Positions 6,676-7,105 of a stretch of DNA of 7,105 bases are shown here, one piece after another; position 1 is the first letter of the stretch, and each line of letters starts with the position of its first letter. Under the pieces are notes generated by a model that was not told where the DNA came from, made no database searches, and was given only the letters and a program-made list of their open reading frames with translations. The position numbers and the translations under genes were made by a program. This stretch comes from JBKDZL01 sp047971145. Its GTDB lineage: Bacteria; Bacillota_I; Bacilli_A; Erysipelotrichales; Erysipelotrichaceae. The stretch is from assembly GCA_047971145.1 (NCBI GenBank), contig JBKDZL010000082.1, positions 1 through 7,105 of the forward strand, in the 5' to 3' direction.

Positions 6676-6977
6676 TGAAGAATACTAAGCGACAGCTATT
6701 AAAAGTTTCTAATATGGAAATCAGTATTGTTGGCTCTGGCAAAGATTTAAATGATGCGACTGCTAAAATATTTAAGCAGATTCATCAGCAAGTCTATGCA
6801 GAAATTGATGTTCCAATAATTCAAATGGAAACAACAGAAGTATACTTTGATGAAATAACAACAAACTCTAAAAAAATGGAGGTATTTTCATTTAAAGAAA
6901 AAAAGACAGTAACTGTTAAGGCGAGAGTAAATTTGTCAATAAAATATTTGGATATCAAAAAGGAGGATGAAGTATGA
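6672..6977 (+). CDS. DUF4312 family protein (EF_0831-like)
   Basis: This is a 101-residue protein of unknown function that belongs to the same conserved operon family. Residues 14-45 carry the typical pattern of a short strand, GSGKDLNDATAKIFKQI, and a helix; the middle (50-60) has PIIQMETTEVYF, and the C terminus is a basic beta region (KKTVTVKARVNLSIKYL). No signal peptide or membrane helix is visible, so it is likely cytoplasmic or membrane-associated through its partners. The start overlaps the SFCGS stop by 4 bases (ATGA); a second ATG at 6675 is equally possible. There is no strong ribosome site, which suggests coupled translation. A structural or assembly role with the DUF4311/DUF4310 membrane pair is inference. 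Confidence 0.85.
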   Translation: MMKNTKRQLLKVSNMEISIVGSGKDLNDATAKIFKQIHQQVYAEIDVPIIQMETTEVYFDEITTNSKKMEVFSFKEKKTVTVKARVNLSIKYLDIKKEDEV

Positions 6978-7105
6978 ATTTAGAATTAATTCTGTATTCC
7001 CTAATTATTGGATGTATTGGAGGGGGATGTATTGCAGCTGGTGCAGCTAGAATGTTTCATGCACCAGAAATTCAAAGTATGGGGGCTTTTCGTACTTTAG
7101 GGGAA
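6974..7105 (+). CDS. DUF4311 family membrane protein, 5' part only (EF_0832-like)
   Basis: The first 44 codons are present and the gene runs off the right edge. AGGAGG (6961-6966) is 7 bases before the ATG, which overlaps the DUF4312 stop by 4 bases. Residues 3-24 form a hydrophobic, Gly/Ala-rich segment (LILYSLIIGCIGGGCIAAGA) that fits a first membrane helix, followed by RMFHAPEIQSMGAFRTLGE. This matches the start of the DUF4311 family, predicted polytopic membrane proteins found only beside the DUF4310, DUF4312 and SFCGS genes. By position it is the likely membrane core of a transporter, though this has not been shown. The family call rests on 44 residues plus the gene order. Confidence 0.8.
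   Translation, partial: MNLELILYSLIIGCIGGGCIAAGAARMFHAPEIQSMGAFRTLGE

Larger units (their letters stand above)
3018..7105 (+). other. Six-gene operon with overlapping genes, running off the right edge
   Basis: The five junctions overlap by 20, 8, 1, 4 and 4 bases. No terminator or promoter is visible between the genes, so they are probably one transcript. The gene content matches the EF_0829-EF_0839 type neighbourhood, but with the regulator and amidohydrolase placed first. DUF4310 and DgaE/DgaF-like genes are expected downstream but are not in the window. Confidence 0.75.

Noticed and set aside
1..7105. CRISPR arrays, tRNA or rRNA genes, riboswitches, insertion sequences
   Set aside because: No regularly spaced repeats, cloverleaf sequences, conserved RNA motifs, transposase genes or terminal inverted repeats were seen on either strand.

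Overview
The window is strongly AT-rich DNA that uses the standard bacterial code (TGG for Trp, TGA as a real stop). It has strong AGGAGG-type ribosome binding sites, an LPxTG surface protein and a PRD/EIIB regulator. Together these point to a low-GC Firmicute, either Lactobacillales (Enterococcus-like) or Erysipelotrichia-like. The exact genus cannot be fixed from the sequence. All supported genes are on the plus strand.

Region 1 (about 1-2882) is a cell-surface module. A perfect 14-bp stem-loop (20-56) precedes a 716-residue sortase-anchored adhesin (84-2234). The adhesin has a signal peptide, a Glu/Asp-rich stalk, a thioester (TQXA) domain with Cys133 and Gln189, three SpaA/Cna-B-like domains each with a Lys-Glu-Asn isopeptide triad, and a C-terminal LPDTG signal. 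Each Cna-B-like domain carries an EF-hand-like loop; the loop in the third is degenerate. Repeats 2 and 3 are a recent tandem duplication. A broken reading frame follows one base later (2236-2831); it needs at least two opposite frameshifts to read as one membrane-anchored protein of about 195 residues. A good rho-independent terminator (2852-2882) closes the module.

Region 2 (about 2883 to the right edge) is a tightly packed operon: a PRD-containing transcriptional regulator (3018-4886), a binuclear-metal amidohydrolase of the EF_0837 type (4867-5997), a free-standing PRD domain protein of the EF_0829 type (5990-6310), a glycine-rich SFCGS protein of the EF_0830 type (6310-6675), a DUF4312 protein (6672-6977), and the first 44 codons of a DUF4311 membrane protein (6974 to the edge). 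Every junction overlaps. This is the conserved neighbourhood first noted around Enterococcus faecalis EF_0829-EF_0839. In that neighbourhood the missing partners are DUF4310, a DgaE-like PLP enzyme and a DgaF-like KDGP aldolase, which I would expect just past the right edge.

My reading of the operon is as follows. The SFCGS, DUF4312, DUF4311 and (expected) DUF4310 proteins form an uncharacterised membrane uptake system. The amidohydrolase removes an acyl or ester group from the imported compound, and downstream enzymes feed it into the 2-keto-3-deoxy-6-phosphogluconate pathway. PTS-dependent phosphorylation of the regulator and of the separate PRD protein would tie the system to carbon status. 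The family assignments are well supported by motifs. The transport role and the substrate are inference.
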